DNA from: Xanthobacteraceae bacterium
GTDB lineage: Bacteria; Pseudomonadota; Alphaproteobacteria; Rhizobiales; Xanthobacteraceae
Assembly (NCBI GenBank): GCA_029266425.1
Contig: JAQSWY010000018.1
Location: forward strand, 37,451 to 101,450
DNA: 64,000 bases
Direction of reading: 5' to 3'
Shown: positions 34,565 to 43,273 of the stretch, piece by piece
Position numbering within the stretch: the first letter of the stretch is position 1
Layout of the letters: every line of letters starts with the position of its first letter
Position numbers and translations under genes: made by a program
The notes under the pieces: model-generated
What the model was told of the DNA's origin: nothing
Seen by the model: only the letters and a program-made list of their open reading frames with translations
The model's database searches: none

Positions 34565-35413
34565 ATGCGACGGCAAGTGGTCCACATCTTCCGCGAACGC
34601 CTAGCTTTGGTGATCCAGCGATCGCGACTCGCACCCGCCGCGTTCGCCCGCTCGCTCGGAATCGACCGCTCGACCCTGTCGCAGGTGCTCTCCCCCACCC
34701 ATGACCGGCTGCTGCGCGCCGAGACACTGGCGGTCCTCTCCACGCGCTACGGCGTCTCGGTCGACTGGCTGCTCGGCCTCACCAGCCAGGAGCGGCCAGG
34801 TGCCGACGTCGTCGAGCAGGTGCGCGTGGAAGGACAGGCGGGCTCGCCGACCGACGACCGCTTCCTACGCTGGTATGCCGAGGCCGAGAATGCCGGCTAT
34901 CCGATCCGCACCGTGCCGCGCAGTTTCCCCGACTTCCTCAAGGTCGCGGATGTGATCGCGTATGAGTATTCCGGCTGGCCGGAGATCGATACCGACGCAA
35001 GCGTGCGCTGGGCCGAGGAGCGGCTCGCCAGCATGCGCAGTTCCGACCTGTCGCAGGAGGCCTGTCTGCCGCTCCAGGGGCTGCAGGCTTTCGCGCGCGG
35101 CGAGGCGCAGTGGGAGAGATTGCCGGCGGCGCTGCGGCGAGAGCAGCTTCGTGTCATGGGCGAAACCTGCCGCGCGCTCTATCCGAGCCTTCGCGTGCAT
35201 CTTTATGATCTGCGGAACACCTATTCGGCGCCGTTCACCGTGTTCGGGCCGCAGCGCGCCATTCTCTACATCGGCGGTCTGTTCTTCGTCTTCTCGGCGA
35301 GCAAGCACGTGCGGCTGTTGAACCAGCGCTTTGACGTCCTCGTCCGCGCCGCCGTGGTGCAGCCGGCCGGCGTGCCGGAGGTTCTCGCCGCACTCGCGCG
35401 CGAGGCGGCCTGA
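34565..35413 (+). CDS. XRE-family helix-turn-helix regulator with C-terminal effector domain
   Basis: The 282-residue protein has an N-terminal lambda-repressor-like HTH (PAAFARSLGIDRSTLSQVLS to LAVLSTRYGVSVDWLLGL, about residues 24-72) and a 200-residue C-terminal domain I cannot name, containing DLRNTYSAPFTVFGPQRAILYIGG. It is divergent from the desaturase operon, its likely target. It converges on the FAD amine oxidase gene with 12 bp between. Confidence 0.82.
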   Translation: MRRQVVHIFRERLALVIQRSRLAPAAFARSLGIDRSTLSQVLSPTHDRLLRAETLAVLSTRYGVSVDWLLGLTSQERPGADVVEQVRVEGQAGSPTDDRFLRWYAEAENAGYPIRTVPRSFPDFLKVADVIAYEYSGWPEIDTDASVRWAEERLASMRSSDLSQEACLPLQGLQAFARGEAQWERLPAALRREQLRVMGETCRALYPSLRVHLYDLRNTYSAPFTVFGPQRAILYIGGLFFVFSASKHVRLLNQRFDVLVRAAVVQPAGVPEVLAALAREAA

Positions 35414-35425
35414 CGGCGGCCCGGC

Positions 35426-36592
35426 TCAGGCTGCCGGTTCGGATGCCGTGGGGGCGGCATGGCCCGTCAGGTCGAAGAGCCCCGCCGCCCAGCGCGTCGT
35501 CTCCTCCGCCGAGCGCTCGCCGGCAATCGCCGCCGCAACGCCGTCGCCGATCAGCGGCCCGAGCTTGAAACCGTGGCCCGAGCAGGCGCTGACGATCCAG
35601 GCCCGCTTCCCCCACGGCCGCACCACGAAGCGCTCGGAATCGTCGCGGGTGACGGTGTAGAAGCAGATCTTGCGTTCCAGCACCTGATAGCGATCGAAGT
35701 CGCGATAGGCGAGGCGCGCCGCGCTCTCCAGGCGGGCAAGATCCGCCTCGGTGGCGATGCGGTCGCCATCGGCGTCGCCGGCGCGGGTGAACACATGGTC
35801 GCCGATCTTGAGCCGGGTGCCGCGCCGCGGCGGCAGCGTGTAGGTGCCGCTGTCGAGGCCCATGTCGATGAGCACCGGCGCCTGCGCCCAGCGCTGCGCC
35901 AGCTCCGGCGGCGGCGCCAGATACATCACCGCCTGGCGCGAGGGCACCACGGTCTGCGCGAGCAACGGCGTCAGCTTGTTGACCCAGGCGCCGGCGGCGA
36001 TCACCACATGGTCGGCACGGAATTCGCGCCCGCCGGCGACCACCAGCCCGGCATCGGGATCGACCTCGGCAACCCGGCTGTCGACGTGGAAGCGCACGCC
36101 GCGATTGCCGAGCGTGACGGTGAGGTCGGTGAGGATGCGGATCGGGAACAGCATGCCGCCCTCGTCCGTCTCGACGGCGCGGGTCAGCCCGCGCGTCTCC
36201 ACCATCGGAAAGCGCTCGCGCACCTCAGTGAGCGGAATGTCGCGAAAGCCCGAGCCCATGCGGGTGAGCGCCCGCGCGCTCGGCTCGTACCAGCCGACCT
36301 CCTCCCGGAGGAAATAGATCACCTTCGAGCGGTCGAAATGGTCGGCGCCGATGTCGTCGAACATCCGGTCGTACATGGCGAAGGCGTCCGGCATCAGATA
36401 GGCGTAGCCCTCCTGCGCCCCGTAGGCGTGGCGGGTGATCCGGTGCTCGTCATAAGAGGTGGCGCGCGGGTTGGGGATCGGCCCCTGCTCGAACACCGCG
36501 ACCTCGAAGCCGCGCCGCTGCAGGGCCCAGGCGGCGGAGAGGCCGGCGATGCCGGCACCGACGACGATGACGGTTCCGCGCGGTCCGGCCAT
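35426..36592 (-). CDS. FAD-dependent amine oxidase, N-methyl amino acid oxidase-like (DAO family)
   Basis: A 388-residue DAO-fold flavoprotein: FAD motif VIVVGAGIAGLSAAWALQRRG, the SolA-like ATSYDEHRITRHAYG, EGGMLFPIRILTDL, and the C-terminal SACSGHGFKLGPLIGDGVAAAI with the cysteine position used for covalent FAD in monomeric sarcosine oxidase. It should oxidatively demethylate an N-methyl amino acid. It is the last gene of the five-gene Rieske operon; its start overlaps the preceding stop by one base (TGATG). It is only distantly similar to the oxidase at 24773-25939. Confidence 0.85.
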   Translation of the reverse strand: MAGPRGTVIVVGAGIAGLSAAWALQRRGFEVAVFEQGPIPNPRATSYDEHRITRHAYGAQEGYAYLMPDAFAMYDRMFDDIGADHFDRSKVIYFLREEVGWYEPSARALTRMGSGFRDIPLTEVRERFPMVETRGLTRAVETDEGGMLFPIRILTDLTVTLGNRGVRFHVDSRVAEVDPDAGLVVAGGREFRADHVVIAAGAWVNKLTPLLAQTVVPSRQAVMYLAPPPELAQRWAQAPVLIDMGLDSGTYTLPPRRGTRLKIGDHVFTRAGDADGDRIATEADLARLESAARLAYRDFDRYQVLERKICFYTVTRDDSERFVVRPWGKRAWIVSACSGHGFKLGPLIGDGVAAAIAGERSAEETTRWAAGLFDLTGHAAPTASEPAA

Positions 36593-37773
36593 CAGAGGGG
36601 CGCTCGCATATTCGAGGCGGCCGGCTCAGGCGGCAGCCAGTTGAGCTGTCGGCGCCAGTCTGCCGGCAGCCCGGCGAAACGGGCGCTGCCGAGCTTGCCG
36701 AGATCGGCGAAGGAGCACACGCCGTCGAGCACGAGGTCGCGGATGGCGTGCCCGCTCGCCGGGGACAGGCCGAAGCCGACGCTCGACATGGTGGCGGCCG
36801 TCACATTGTCGGGCGCGGACAGGCGCTCGATCACCGGGCGGCCGTCCGGCGTGTTCTCGATCACTCCCGCCCAGCTGCGGATCACGCGCGCATGGGCGGC
36901 GCGCGGCAGGAGCTCGGCAACCCGCCGGGCAAGGCTGCGGAGCACGCTCCCCGAGGGGCGCGGCGGCGCGGTGTCGAGCGCGACGTCGTCGTACCATTCG
37001 TGCGGTCCGCCGCCATAGGCGAGATTGCCGCGCAGGGTCTGCCGGCCGTAGAGGCCATGGCCGTCGACGCCGCCGATCGGCATCAGCGGCAGCGGTTCGG
37101 TGACGATCATCTCCGCCCGCGCCGGCGCCATCGGCAAATCGTGCCCCAGCATCCCCATGAGCGCGCCGGTCTGCGGGCCGGCGGCGATCACCAGCGCGTC
37201 GCAGCCGAACCGACCTGCGGAGGTCTCCACCGCCACGACGCGCCCGCCGGCGGTCTCGAAGCCGCGCACCGCGACATGCTGGCGGATGCGCGCGCCCTGA
37301 TCCTGCGCCGCCCAGGCATAGGCCTGCGAGGCTCGCTGGGGATTGGCATGGCCGCCGAAATGCAGATGCACGCCCGAGATGGCGCTGTCGCCGGCGAGCG
37401 GCACCAACTCGCGCACCTGCTTTCCGTCCAGCACCTCCCAGCGGTAGCCGGCCGGGATGCGCATGGCGAGACCCTCGTGGAAATCGGCCTTGCGTTCGTC
37501 GACCTGGAAGACGATACGCTCGCGCCGGTATTCCGTCGGATAGCCGAGCAACTCGTCCATCTGCGGCCACAGCCTCTGCTCCTCATGGAACAGCGGGCTC
37601 TGGTAATGCGTGCAGCCGCCGCCGTTGCGGCCGGATGCCTCGAAGCCGACGATCCCCTTTTCGAGGATGGTGACGTCGACGCCGGAGCGCGCCAGCCACC
37701 ACGCTGCAGACAGGCCGGTGACGCCGCCGCCGACCACCACAACCGATGCACCCGTATTTGCCATGGCCGGCAT
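36592..37773 (-). CDS. FAD-dependent amino acid/opine dehydrogenase, OoxB/HcnC/DadA-like subunit
   Basis: The 393-residue protein starts at 37773 (MPAMANTG; a second ATG is 9 bp later). It has the FAD motif VVVVGGGVTGLSAAWWLARSG, the segment FEASGRNGGGCTHYQSPL, and the late HARVIRSWAGVIENTPDGRPVI and GFGLSPASGHAIRDL. It resembles the beta subunits of opine oxidase, hydrogen cyanide synthase and D-hydroxyproline dehydrogenase, which oxidise an N-substituted or D-amino acid. It pairs with the preceding gene product (2 bp apart). The small ferredoxin-like gamma subunit found in some relatives is not encoded nearby. Confidence 0.85.
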   Translation of the reverse strand: MPAMANTGASVVVVGGGVTGLSAAWWLARSGVDVTILEKGIVGFEASGRNGGGCTHYQSPLFHEEQRLWPQMDELLGYPTEYRRERIVFQVDERKADFHEGLAMRIPAGYRWEVLDGKQVRELVPLAGDSAISGVHLHFGGHANPQRASQAYAWAAQDQGARIRQHVAVRGFETAGGRVVAVETSAGRFGCDALVIAAGPQTGALMGMLGHDLPMAPARAEMIVTEPLPLMPIGGVDGHGLYGRQTLRGNLAYGGGPHEWYDDVALDTAPPRPSGSVLRSLARRVAELLPRAAHARVIRSWAGVIENTPDGRPVIERLSAPDNVTAATMSSVGFGLSPASGHAIRDLVLDGVCSFADLGKLGSARFAGLPADWRRQLNWLPPEPAASNMRAPL

Positions 37774-37775
37774 CC

Positions 37776-39383
37776 TCAGTACGGCATTCCGGCGCGAATC
37801 TGCTCGTCTTCGCGCTCGGTGCCGATGTCGTCGTAGGAGATCCACTGGGTGACGATGCCGAACCAGACGTTCCAGTTCTCCGTCATCTCCGCCGGCTCCC
37901 GCATGTCGGCGAGGACGGCGAGCGGCAGCGGCCGCACCGGGGCGCGATAGCCGGCGAGAGGGATGGAATCCGCCGGCACGCCGGCGCCGAGCGCCATCAT
38001 CATCGCCACCTGCTCGCGGCAGCGCCGCGCCTGGCAGGCGCCCATGCAGGCGCGCGTGAGGCGCTTGATCTGGTCCAGGTTGAGCGGGCCGTCGTCGGCC
38101 AGGGTGCCGAGGTCGCGCCGCGCCATCGCGTTGGAGCGCCAGTCGAGATAGCGCGGCGGCTGCACCGCGAGAAGCTCGCCGCGGGTGACCTCCTCGCAGA
38201 GGCAGGCCAGCACGTCCGCTCCGCCGGTGGCGAGCAGTGCACGCGCCCAGTCGAGCTGGTAGGCGAGCGCGTCGGGGCAAGAGGGCGTTGAAGCGGGCGC
38301 CGAAGCAGCGCCCGTTCCGGCCTCGATGGCCGGCCGGCCGAGCGAGGCGAGCGCCGCCCGCGACGCGACCCGGCCGGCCTCGATGGCATCGCCGCCGAGC
38401 CCGGCGCAGTCGCCGGCAGCGAACACCTCGGCCAGCGAGGTCGCTCCGTCGGCGCCGACCACCGGTACATGGCCGCCGCGCGTGGGCACCATCGCGCATC
38501 GGACGCCGAGGACGTCGAACAGTTCGATCACCGGCACCGCCCCGACCGCGAGGCACACGGTATCGCAGGCGAGAGTGCGCCGCCGCTCGGGCGCGAGCGT
38601 CTCGGCGAAGACGAGGCCGGTGACCCCGTCGGGGCCGCCCTCGGCGGCGAGCGGCACATGCCCGGTGAGGATGTCGATGCCCCGGCCCTCGAGGGCGGCG
38701 AGCCGGCCGGCATCGCCTTGCGCTTCGTCGCGCACCTCGACCAGGGCCGCGATGTCGAGACCTCGCGCCAGCGCCAGCTCGGCGGTGGCGAGGGCGAGGT
38801 CGCCGCTGCCGAGGATCACCAGCCGCCGCCCGGCGAAGGCGTCGTAGCGGGTGAGCAGCGCATGCAGCGCCTGCGCCCCCATCACCCCCGGCTGGTCGGA
38901 CCCGGCAAAGGAGAGATTGAGGTCGCGGGCGCCGGTGGCGAGGATCAGCCGGTCGAAGCCGAGCGTCCAGCTGCGCGTCTCGTCGGCGAGGCCGAGGACC
39001 CCCGTGGACAGTGCGCGCAGGCCGGGACCGTTGACCCAGGCCCCCCAGGCATAGGTCGACAGGCGCACATCGACCCCGAGCTCCCAGGCCTCGCCGAGAG
39101 CCGGATTGGATTCGAGCAGGCGCTCGACGAGGCGCTCGGGCGTCTGCACGGCATTGCTCGCCCGTCCGCCGAAATGGAGCGGCACGTCCATGCCGATCAG
39201 CCCGGCCCCGACCGGATTCTCGTCGATCAGCACCACCTGCGCCCCGGCCCTGGCCGCCTCGCTCGCCGCGGCGCAACCGGCTGGCCCGGCGCCAACGATG
39301 ACAAGTTCCGCGTGCTCGTCCGGTGCTCCGACCTTGCCGGCGATGGAGAAGCGGTCGGGAGCCGGCAGGATCAGGCGGGTCAT
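37776..39383 (-). CDS. FAD/NAD(P)-binding oxidoreductase, OoxA/HcnB-like subunit with BFD-type Fe-S region
   Basis: The 535-residue protein has an N-terminal FAD motif (LVIVGAGPAGCAAASEAARAG), a second nucleotide motif (RLVILGSGDLALATAELAL), the VFAAGDCAGLGG segment and a C-terminal cysteine cluster (ACLCEEV and CMGACQARRC) of BFD/[2Fe-2S] type. This is the architecture of OoxA, HcnB and the alpha subunit of D-hydroxyproline dehydrogenase, which pass electrons from the partner flavoprotein. Its start overlaps the PLP enzyme gene (ATGA). Confidence 0.88.
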   Translation of the reverse strand: MTRLILPAPDRFSIAGKVGAPDEHAELVIVGAGPAGCAAASEAARAGAQVVLIDENPVGAGLIGMDVPLHFGGRASNAVQTPERLVERLLESNPALGEAWELGVDVRLSTYAWGAWVNGPGLRALSTGVLGLADETRSWTLGFDRLILATGARDLNLSFAGSDQPGVMGAQALHALLTRYDAFAGRRLVILGSGDLALATAELALARGLDIAALVEVRDEAQGDAGRLAALEGRGIDILTGHVPLAAEGGPDGVTGLVFAETLAPERRRTLACDTVCLAVGAVPVIELFDVLGVRCAMVPTRGGHVPVVGADGATSLAEVFAAGDCAGLGGDAIEAGRVASRAALASLGRPAIEAGTGAASAPASTPSCPDALAYQLDWARALLATGGADVLACLCEEVTRGELLAVQPPRYLDWRSNAMARRDLGTLADDGPLNLDQIKRLTRACMGACQARRCREQVAMMMALGAGVPADSIPLAGYRAPVRPLPLAVLADMREPAEMTENWNVWFGIVTQWISYDDIGTEREDEQIRAGMPY

Positions 39384-40654
39384 GGAATGGCTTCCAGGGC
39401 TGAGGCGAGATCAGCAATGAGATCGTCGGGATGTTCGATGCCGATCGAGATTCGCAAGGTGGCGTCGTCGACCCCCACCTCGCGGCGAATCTCCGGCGGC
39501 ACCGAATAGTGCGTCGTGCTCGCCGAATGGCAGATCAGGCTCTCCGTGCCGCCGAGACTGACCGCCATGCGGAACACCCGCAGGTGGTCAAGAAGGGCGA
39601 AGGCTTCTGCCTCGCCACCGCGGATACGGAAGGAAAATGTCGAGCCGGCGCCGGTGCATTGACGGTCGAACACCGCGCGGGCGGGTGTGCCGGGTTCGAG
39701 AAAGCCGAGGAAGCTGACGTCCGCCACATTCGGATGGTCGCGCAGAAAGGCGGCGACCACCGCCGCGTTGGCATTGGCGCGCGCATTGCGCAGCGGGAAC
39801 GTCTCCAGCGAGCGCAGCGCCAGCCAGCTGGTGAAGGGATCGAGATGGGTGCCGAGCAAGGTGCGAAGCCGCCTGAGCGGGCCGACCATCGCCTTGTCGC
39901 CACTGACCGCGCCGCCGATGAGGTCGCTGTGGCCGCCGGCATATTTGGTCAGCGACGTCATCGAGAGATCGGCACCGTGCTTGAGCGGCGCTTGGAGCAG
40001 CGAGCCCAGGAAGGTGTTGTCGACGACGACGACCGGACGCCGCCCACTTTGCCGGCCGGCGAGCGCGTCGGCGGCGCGGGCGATCATTGCGATGTTGGAG
40101 ATGCCGTTGGTGGGGTTGGCCGGCGTCTCGACGAAGATGAGGCCGACCGGCCCATGCCGGGACGCCGTATCAGTGGCCTCGTCGACACTCGCGGCGTCCA
40201 GCGCGTCGCCGATGGCGACCGGCGTCACGCCGATGCCGGCGATAGGACCGTGCAGCAGGCCGTGCGTGCCGCCATAGAGCGGCCTTGTGTGCAACACGCT
40301 GTCGCCCGGCTTCAGATGCGCCAGCAGCACCGCCGAGATCGCCGCCATGCCGGAGGCGAAGCCGGCCGCGTCCTCGGCGCCCTCCAGCGCCGCGAAGCGC
40401 TTCTCCAGAAGCGCGAGGCCCGGATGGTCGAGCCGCGCATAGATGAAGTCCGCGTCGCGGCCGGGCCCTGCTCCGTCGAAATAGTCGCGGTGCGCCTGCT
40501 TCGCCGCCGCCGCCGAGGGGTAGGCGAAGGTCGAGGTGAGAATGACGGGCGGCTTCACCGCCCCGAACGCGTCTTGCGGATCATAGCCAAAGCCGACCGC
40601 GAGCGTGTCGGGATGGAGGGCGTCCGGCCGATCGTCGCTTCTGTCGGTGCTCAA
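39380..40654 (-). CDS. PLP-dependent Cys/Met metabolism enzyme (cystathionine/methionine gamma-lyase family)
   Basis: The 424-residue protein is a fold-type I enzyme of the Cys/Met family: YARLDHPGLALLEKR (the YSR-like motif), FASGMAAISAVLLAHLKPGD, DNTFLGSLLQAPLKHGAD and the PLP lysine at 237 (SMTSLTKYAGGHSD). Late residues SLGGTESLICHSASTTH fit gamma-elimination/gamma-replacement enzymes. Members cleave or form C-S bonds of sulfur amino acids. Here it is embedded in an operon of demethylating oxygenase and flavoenzymes, with 4-bp overlaps on both sides, which is unusual. Confidence 0.88.
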   Translation of the reverse strand: MSTDRSDDRPDALHPDTLAVGFGYDPQDAFGAVKPPVILTSTFAYPSAAAAKQAHRDYFDGAGPGRDADFIYARLDHPGLALLEKRFAALEGAEDAAGFASGMAAISAVLLAHLKPGDSVLHTRPLYGGTHGLLHGPIAGIGVTPVAIGDALDAASVDEATDTASRHGPVGLIFVETPANPTNGISNIAMIARAADALAGRQSGRRPVVVVDNTFLGSLLQAPLKHGADLSMTSLTKYAGGHSDLIGGAVSGDKAMVGPLRRLRTLLGTHLDPFTSWLALRSLETFPLRNARANANAAVVAAFLRDHPNVADVSFLGFLEPGTPARAVFDRQCTGAGSTFSFRIRGGEAEAFALLDHLRVFRMAVSLGGTESLICHSASTTHYSVPPEIRREVGVDDATLRISIGIEHPDDLIADLASALEAIP

Positions 40655-41982
40655 AGGCGCTCTGCCTCGTGCTCGCTCGCCTCAAGACCCGGCTTCGCCG
40701 CGCGGGCCGGCGGCGTGTCGGTTGCGCGGCTGGCGACCTCCCGCAACGCAATCGGACGGCCATCGACCCCGGTGCGCGCCGCGATGAAGTCCATCGCCTT
40801 GTCGCAATACCAGTCGATGAAGCGCAGCACGTAGGATTCGTCGCTCTCGTTGTAAGGGCCGGGCGTGTAGCCGACCGAGTATACGCCGCGCTGATTATTC
40901 TCCACCAGGTCGCGATCCTGGAGGTTGGTGACGTTCCACAATTCGGTCAGCCGTCCGACGTCGTAGTCGACGCCTTCCACCGCGTCCTTGTGGACCAGCC
41001 ACTTGCAGGTGACGAGCGTCTCGCCCGTCGCCGTCGGCATGGCGCTGAAATAGACGGTCGTATCGGCCGTCGAGTGGCAGAAGCTGTGCGGTTCGATCGC
41101 CCAGCGCAGCGACCCGATATCGGTCTCGTCGCCGGCCACCATCGGCTTCTTCGAGGCGAGCCCGCCGTCGATGGTGAGCGAGAGCTGCCCTTCATTCAGG
41201 GGGAAGCGCTCGACCTGCCACCAAGGACCGAGGAACGGCCCCTTGCCCAGGCCGGCTGCCTCCAGCCGCGCGGTGAAGGCGGCGTGGCGCGGATCGTCGT
41301 CACTGGCGAAATGATCGCCCACCGCATCGGCAACCGGAAAGGTGAGGCACAGCTCCGGATGGCCGGTCGCGCAATGGTAGCATTCGCGTGCATTTTCCAT
41401 CACCAGCTTCCAATTGCCCTTCTCGACCAGCGTGTTCTGGTGCGCGAGCTTGGCCTCCTCGAGCCGGTGCGGGGCGAGCAGCGGCCCGAGCTGTTCGCGG
41501 AAGCGGGTGAAGGGCGGCGGCGTCTCGGCCATGCAGACGAACAGCGCGCCGGCGACGTTCTCCACATGCACCGGCTTCAGGCCGTGCTCGGCCGGATCGA
41601 AGCTCGCCTGCATGTGGCGGGCATGCACGAGCGTGCCGTCGAGATCGTAGACCCACTGGTGATAGGGACAGGTGAGCCGCCCGCGGGTGCCGGAACCCTC
41701 GGGGCAGATCTGCGCGCCGCGGTGGCGGCAGGAATTGTGGAAGGCGCGGTAGGTGCCCTCGCGGTCGCGCGTCACCACCACCGGCGAACGGCCCACCGTG
41801 ACGGCGAGATAGCCGCGGGGCTGCGGGATCTCGCAGGTGAAGCCGACGAGGATCCAGGAGTACCCGAAGATCGCGTCGAAGTCGAACTCCAGCGCCTCCG
41901 GGCTGTTGTAGAGCGCCTGAGGCAGCGAATATCCCAGCCTGCGCCCGGCGACGAACGCGCGGATTCTCTCTAGATCAATCAT
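40651..41982 (-). CDS. Rieske oxygenase alpha subunit, quaternary-amine N-demethylase-like
   Basis: From the ATG at 41980-41982 it has 443 residues. The Rieske [2Fe-2S] ligands are Cys85/His87 (CRHRG) and Cys105/His108 (CPYHQW); the mononuclear iron region is NWKLVMENARECYHC with His203 and His208 (GHPEL). The short, single-subunit layout and these motifs resemble glycine betaine, proline betaine or carnitine monooxygenases, which start breakdown of quaternary amines. It is the first gene of the operon. No reductase is adjacent, so electrons must come from elsewhere. Confidence 0.88.
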   Translation of the reverse strand: MIDLERIRAFVAGRRLGYSLPQALYNSPEALEFDFDAIFGYSWILVGFTCEIPQPRGYLAVTVGRSPVVVTRDREGTYRAFHNSCRHRGAQICPEGSGTRGRLTCPYHQWVYDLDGTLVHARHMQASFDPAEHGLKPVHVENVAGALFVCMAETPPPFTRFREQLGPLLAPHRLEEAKLAHQNTLVEKGNWKLVMENARECYHCATGHPELCLTFPVADAVGDHFASDDDPRHAAFTARLEAAGLGKGPFLGPWWQVERFPLNEGQLSLTIDGGLASKKPMVAGDETDIGSLRWAIEPHSFCHSTADTTVYFSAMPTATGETLVTCKWLVHKDAVEGVDYDVGRLTELWNVTNLQDRDLVENNQRGVYSVGYTPGPYNESDESYVLRFIDWYCDKAMDFIAARTGVDGRPIALREVASRATDTPPARAAKPGLEASEHEAERL

Positions 41983-43057
41983 GGCTGTTCCCGTTTGGAC
42001 AATCTTGGCAGAGCGTCTGGAACGGTTCAAATTACGTTTCTCGATAGCCCCATCGCATGGAGTCAAAGGCTTGGCGTCTTCCCGCCCCGACGTCGCCGAG
42101 GTTGCGCGGACCGCGGAGGCCGCGCCGCCGGATGGCGGTCGGGTCTGGTTGCCGCTGAACGCGTTGCGGGCCTTCGAGGCGGTGGGTCAGCGCCTCAGTT
42201 TCACCGGCGCGGCGTCGGCGCTGCATATTTCGCAGAGCGCGCTGAGCCGCCATGTCGGACGCCTGGAGGAATATCTCGGGTGCCGGCTGCTGGAGCGGCG
42301 GCCGCAGGGCATGTCGCTGACCGCCGCCGGCGCGGCGCTGCTGCCGGTCGTCGCCGAATCCTTCGACCGCATCGAGGAGATGCTGAAGGCGCTGCGGCGC
42401 GAGCCCGGCCAAAGTGGTCGCATGCTCAAGATCCACATGCCGCCGACCTTTCTCCACGTCGTGGGCCTGTCGCTCCTCGCCGAGTTCCGCCGCGCCTTTC
42501 CAGGCGTGCCGATCGACGTTTCGAGCAGCAATGGCGTCGGCCTGCCGGTCGGGCGCAGTGTCGATCTCGCCGTGGTGTTCGACCGCCCCCATCTTGGCGA
42601 CGCGATTCGCGACCCGCTCTGGATGGTCAGCCAGACGCCGGCCTGTGCGCCCGCAATGGCGGAGCGCGCGGCGAGCCTCGGCCTTGCCGCCTTCCTGCGC
42701 GCCAATGAGCTTCTGCATGTCAAGCTGGAGGGCGAACCCTTCGGCACGCTCTGGTCGATCTATGCGCGCCATCACGGCATCGACATCGGGGTGCAGCGCG
42801 GCCTCGCCTTCGAAACCGAAGCTCTGGCCGTGCAATGCGCCGTGGCCGGTGGCGGCGTCACGCTGGTCGATGTCGACATGTTCGCGGCCGAACTTGCCGA
42901 CGGGCGTCTCGTGACGCCCTTCGCGCAGGCGTCCTGCCCGAGCGGCTTCGGCTACTATCTGACCGTCCATCCGGACGACATGACCGACCCCGCAGTCGCG
43001 CTGTTCCGTTCCTGGGTCGTCCAGCACTACAGGCAATCCTCGTCCGATCCCGGATGA
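41981..43057 (+). CDS. LysR-family regulator (GcvA-like), divergent from the Rieske operon
   Basis: The frame opens at 41981, but the true start is probably internal, for instance the TTG at 42071, because the HTH begins only at LPLNALRAFEAVGQRLSFTGAA and the first ATG would overlap the Rieske start codon. The HTH (ASALHISQSALSRHVGRLEEYLG) and effector domain (LKIHMPPTFLHVVGLSLLAEFRRAFPGV) are GcvA-like, and GcvA-type regulators often control amine or amino acid catabolism. The divergent Rieske operon is its likely target. Confidence 0.83.
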   Translation: MAVPVWTILAERLERFKLRFSIAPSHGVKGLASSRPDVAEVARTAEAAPPDGGRVWLPLNALRAFEAVGQRLSFTGAASALHISQSALSRHVGRLEEYLGCRLLERRPQGMSLTAAGAALLPVVAESFDRIEEMLKALRREPGQSGRMLKIHMPPTFLHVVGLSLLAEFRRAFPGVPIDVSSSNGVGLPVGRSVDLAVVFDRPHLGDAIRDPLWMVSQTPACAPAMAERAASLGLAAFLRANELLHVKLEGEPFGTLWSIYARHHGIDIGVQRGLAFETEALAVQCAVAGGGVTLVDVDMFAAELADGRLVTPFAQASCPSGFGYYLTVHPDDMTDPAVALFRSWVVQHYRQSSSDPG

Positions 43058-43086
43058 TCACGCCAGAAACCGCGAGGGTCCGGCAC

Positions 43087-43273
43087 TCAGGCGTGTCGCA
43101 TCCTGGCGGTTGCGCTCCTGGCGGCGGCGATGACTTCGGAGAGGCCCGGAGAGCGAACGCGCTATCGTGGCGTTGGAGAGATAGACGCTGCCGCGCGTCA
43201 TCACGCGCCGGAGGATCGCGTCGCCGTCCCTGGTGCGGTGCCGGAAGGGCTCGCGTGCCAGGTACCGTGGCAT
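43087..43273 (-). pseudogene. C-terminal relic of a PLP-dependent decarboxylase
   Basis: On the minus strand the frame shows DAILRRVMTRGSVYLSNAT, matching the C-terminal region of aromatic-amino-acid-type PLP decarboxylases (normally followed by RFALRAC). The matching FALRAS appears just after but in another frame, and a third frame then gives EVIAAARSATARMRHA and a stop at 43087-43089. At least two frameshifts and the absence of the N-terminal 400 residues show it is dead. It lies 30 bp from the LysR gene end. Confidence 0.6.

Noticed and set aside
36592..39417. A 941-codon minus-strand frame suggesting a fused dehydrogenase
   Set aside because: Its first part is a shadow of the alpha subunit gene; only the part from 37773 down is a real protein.
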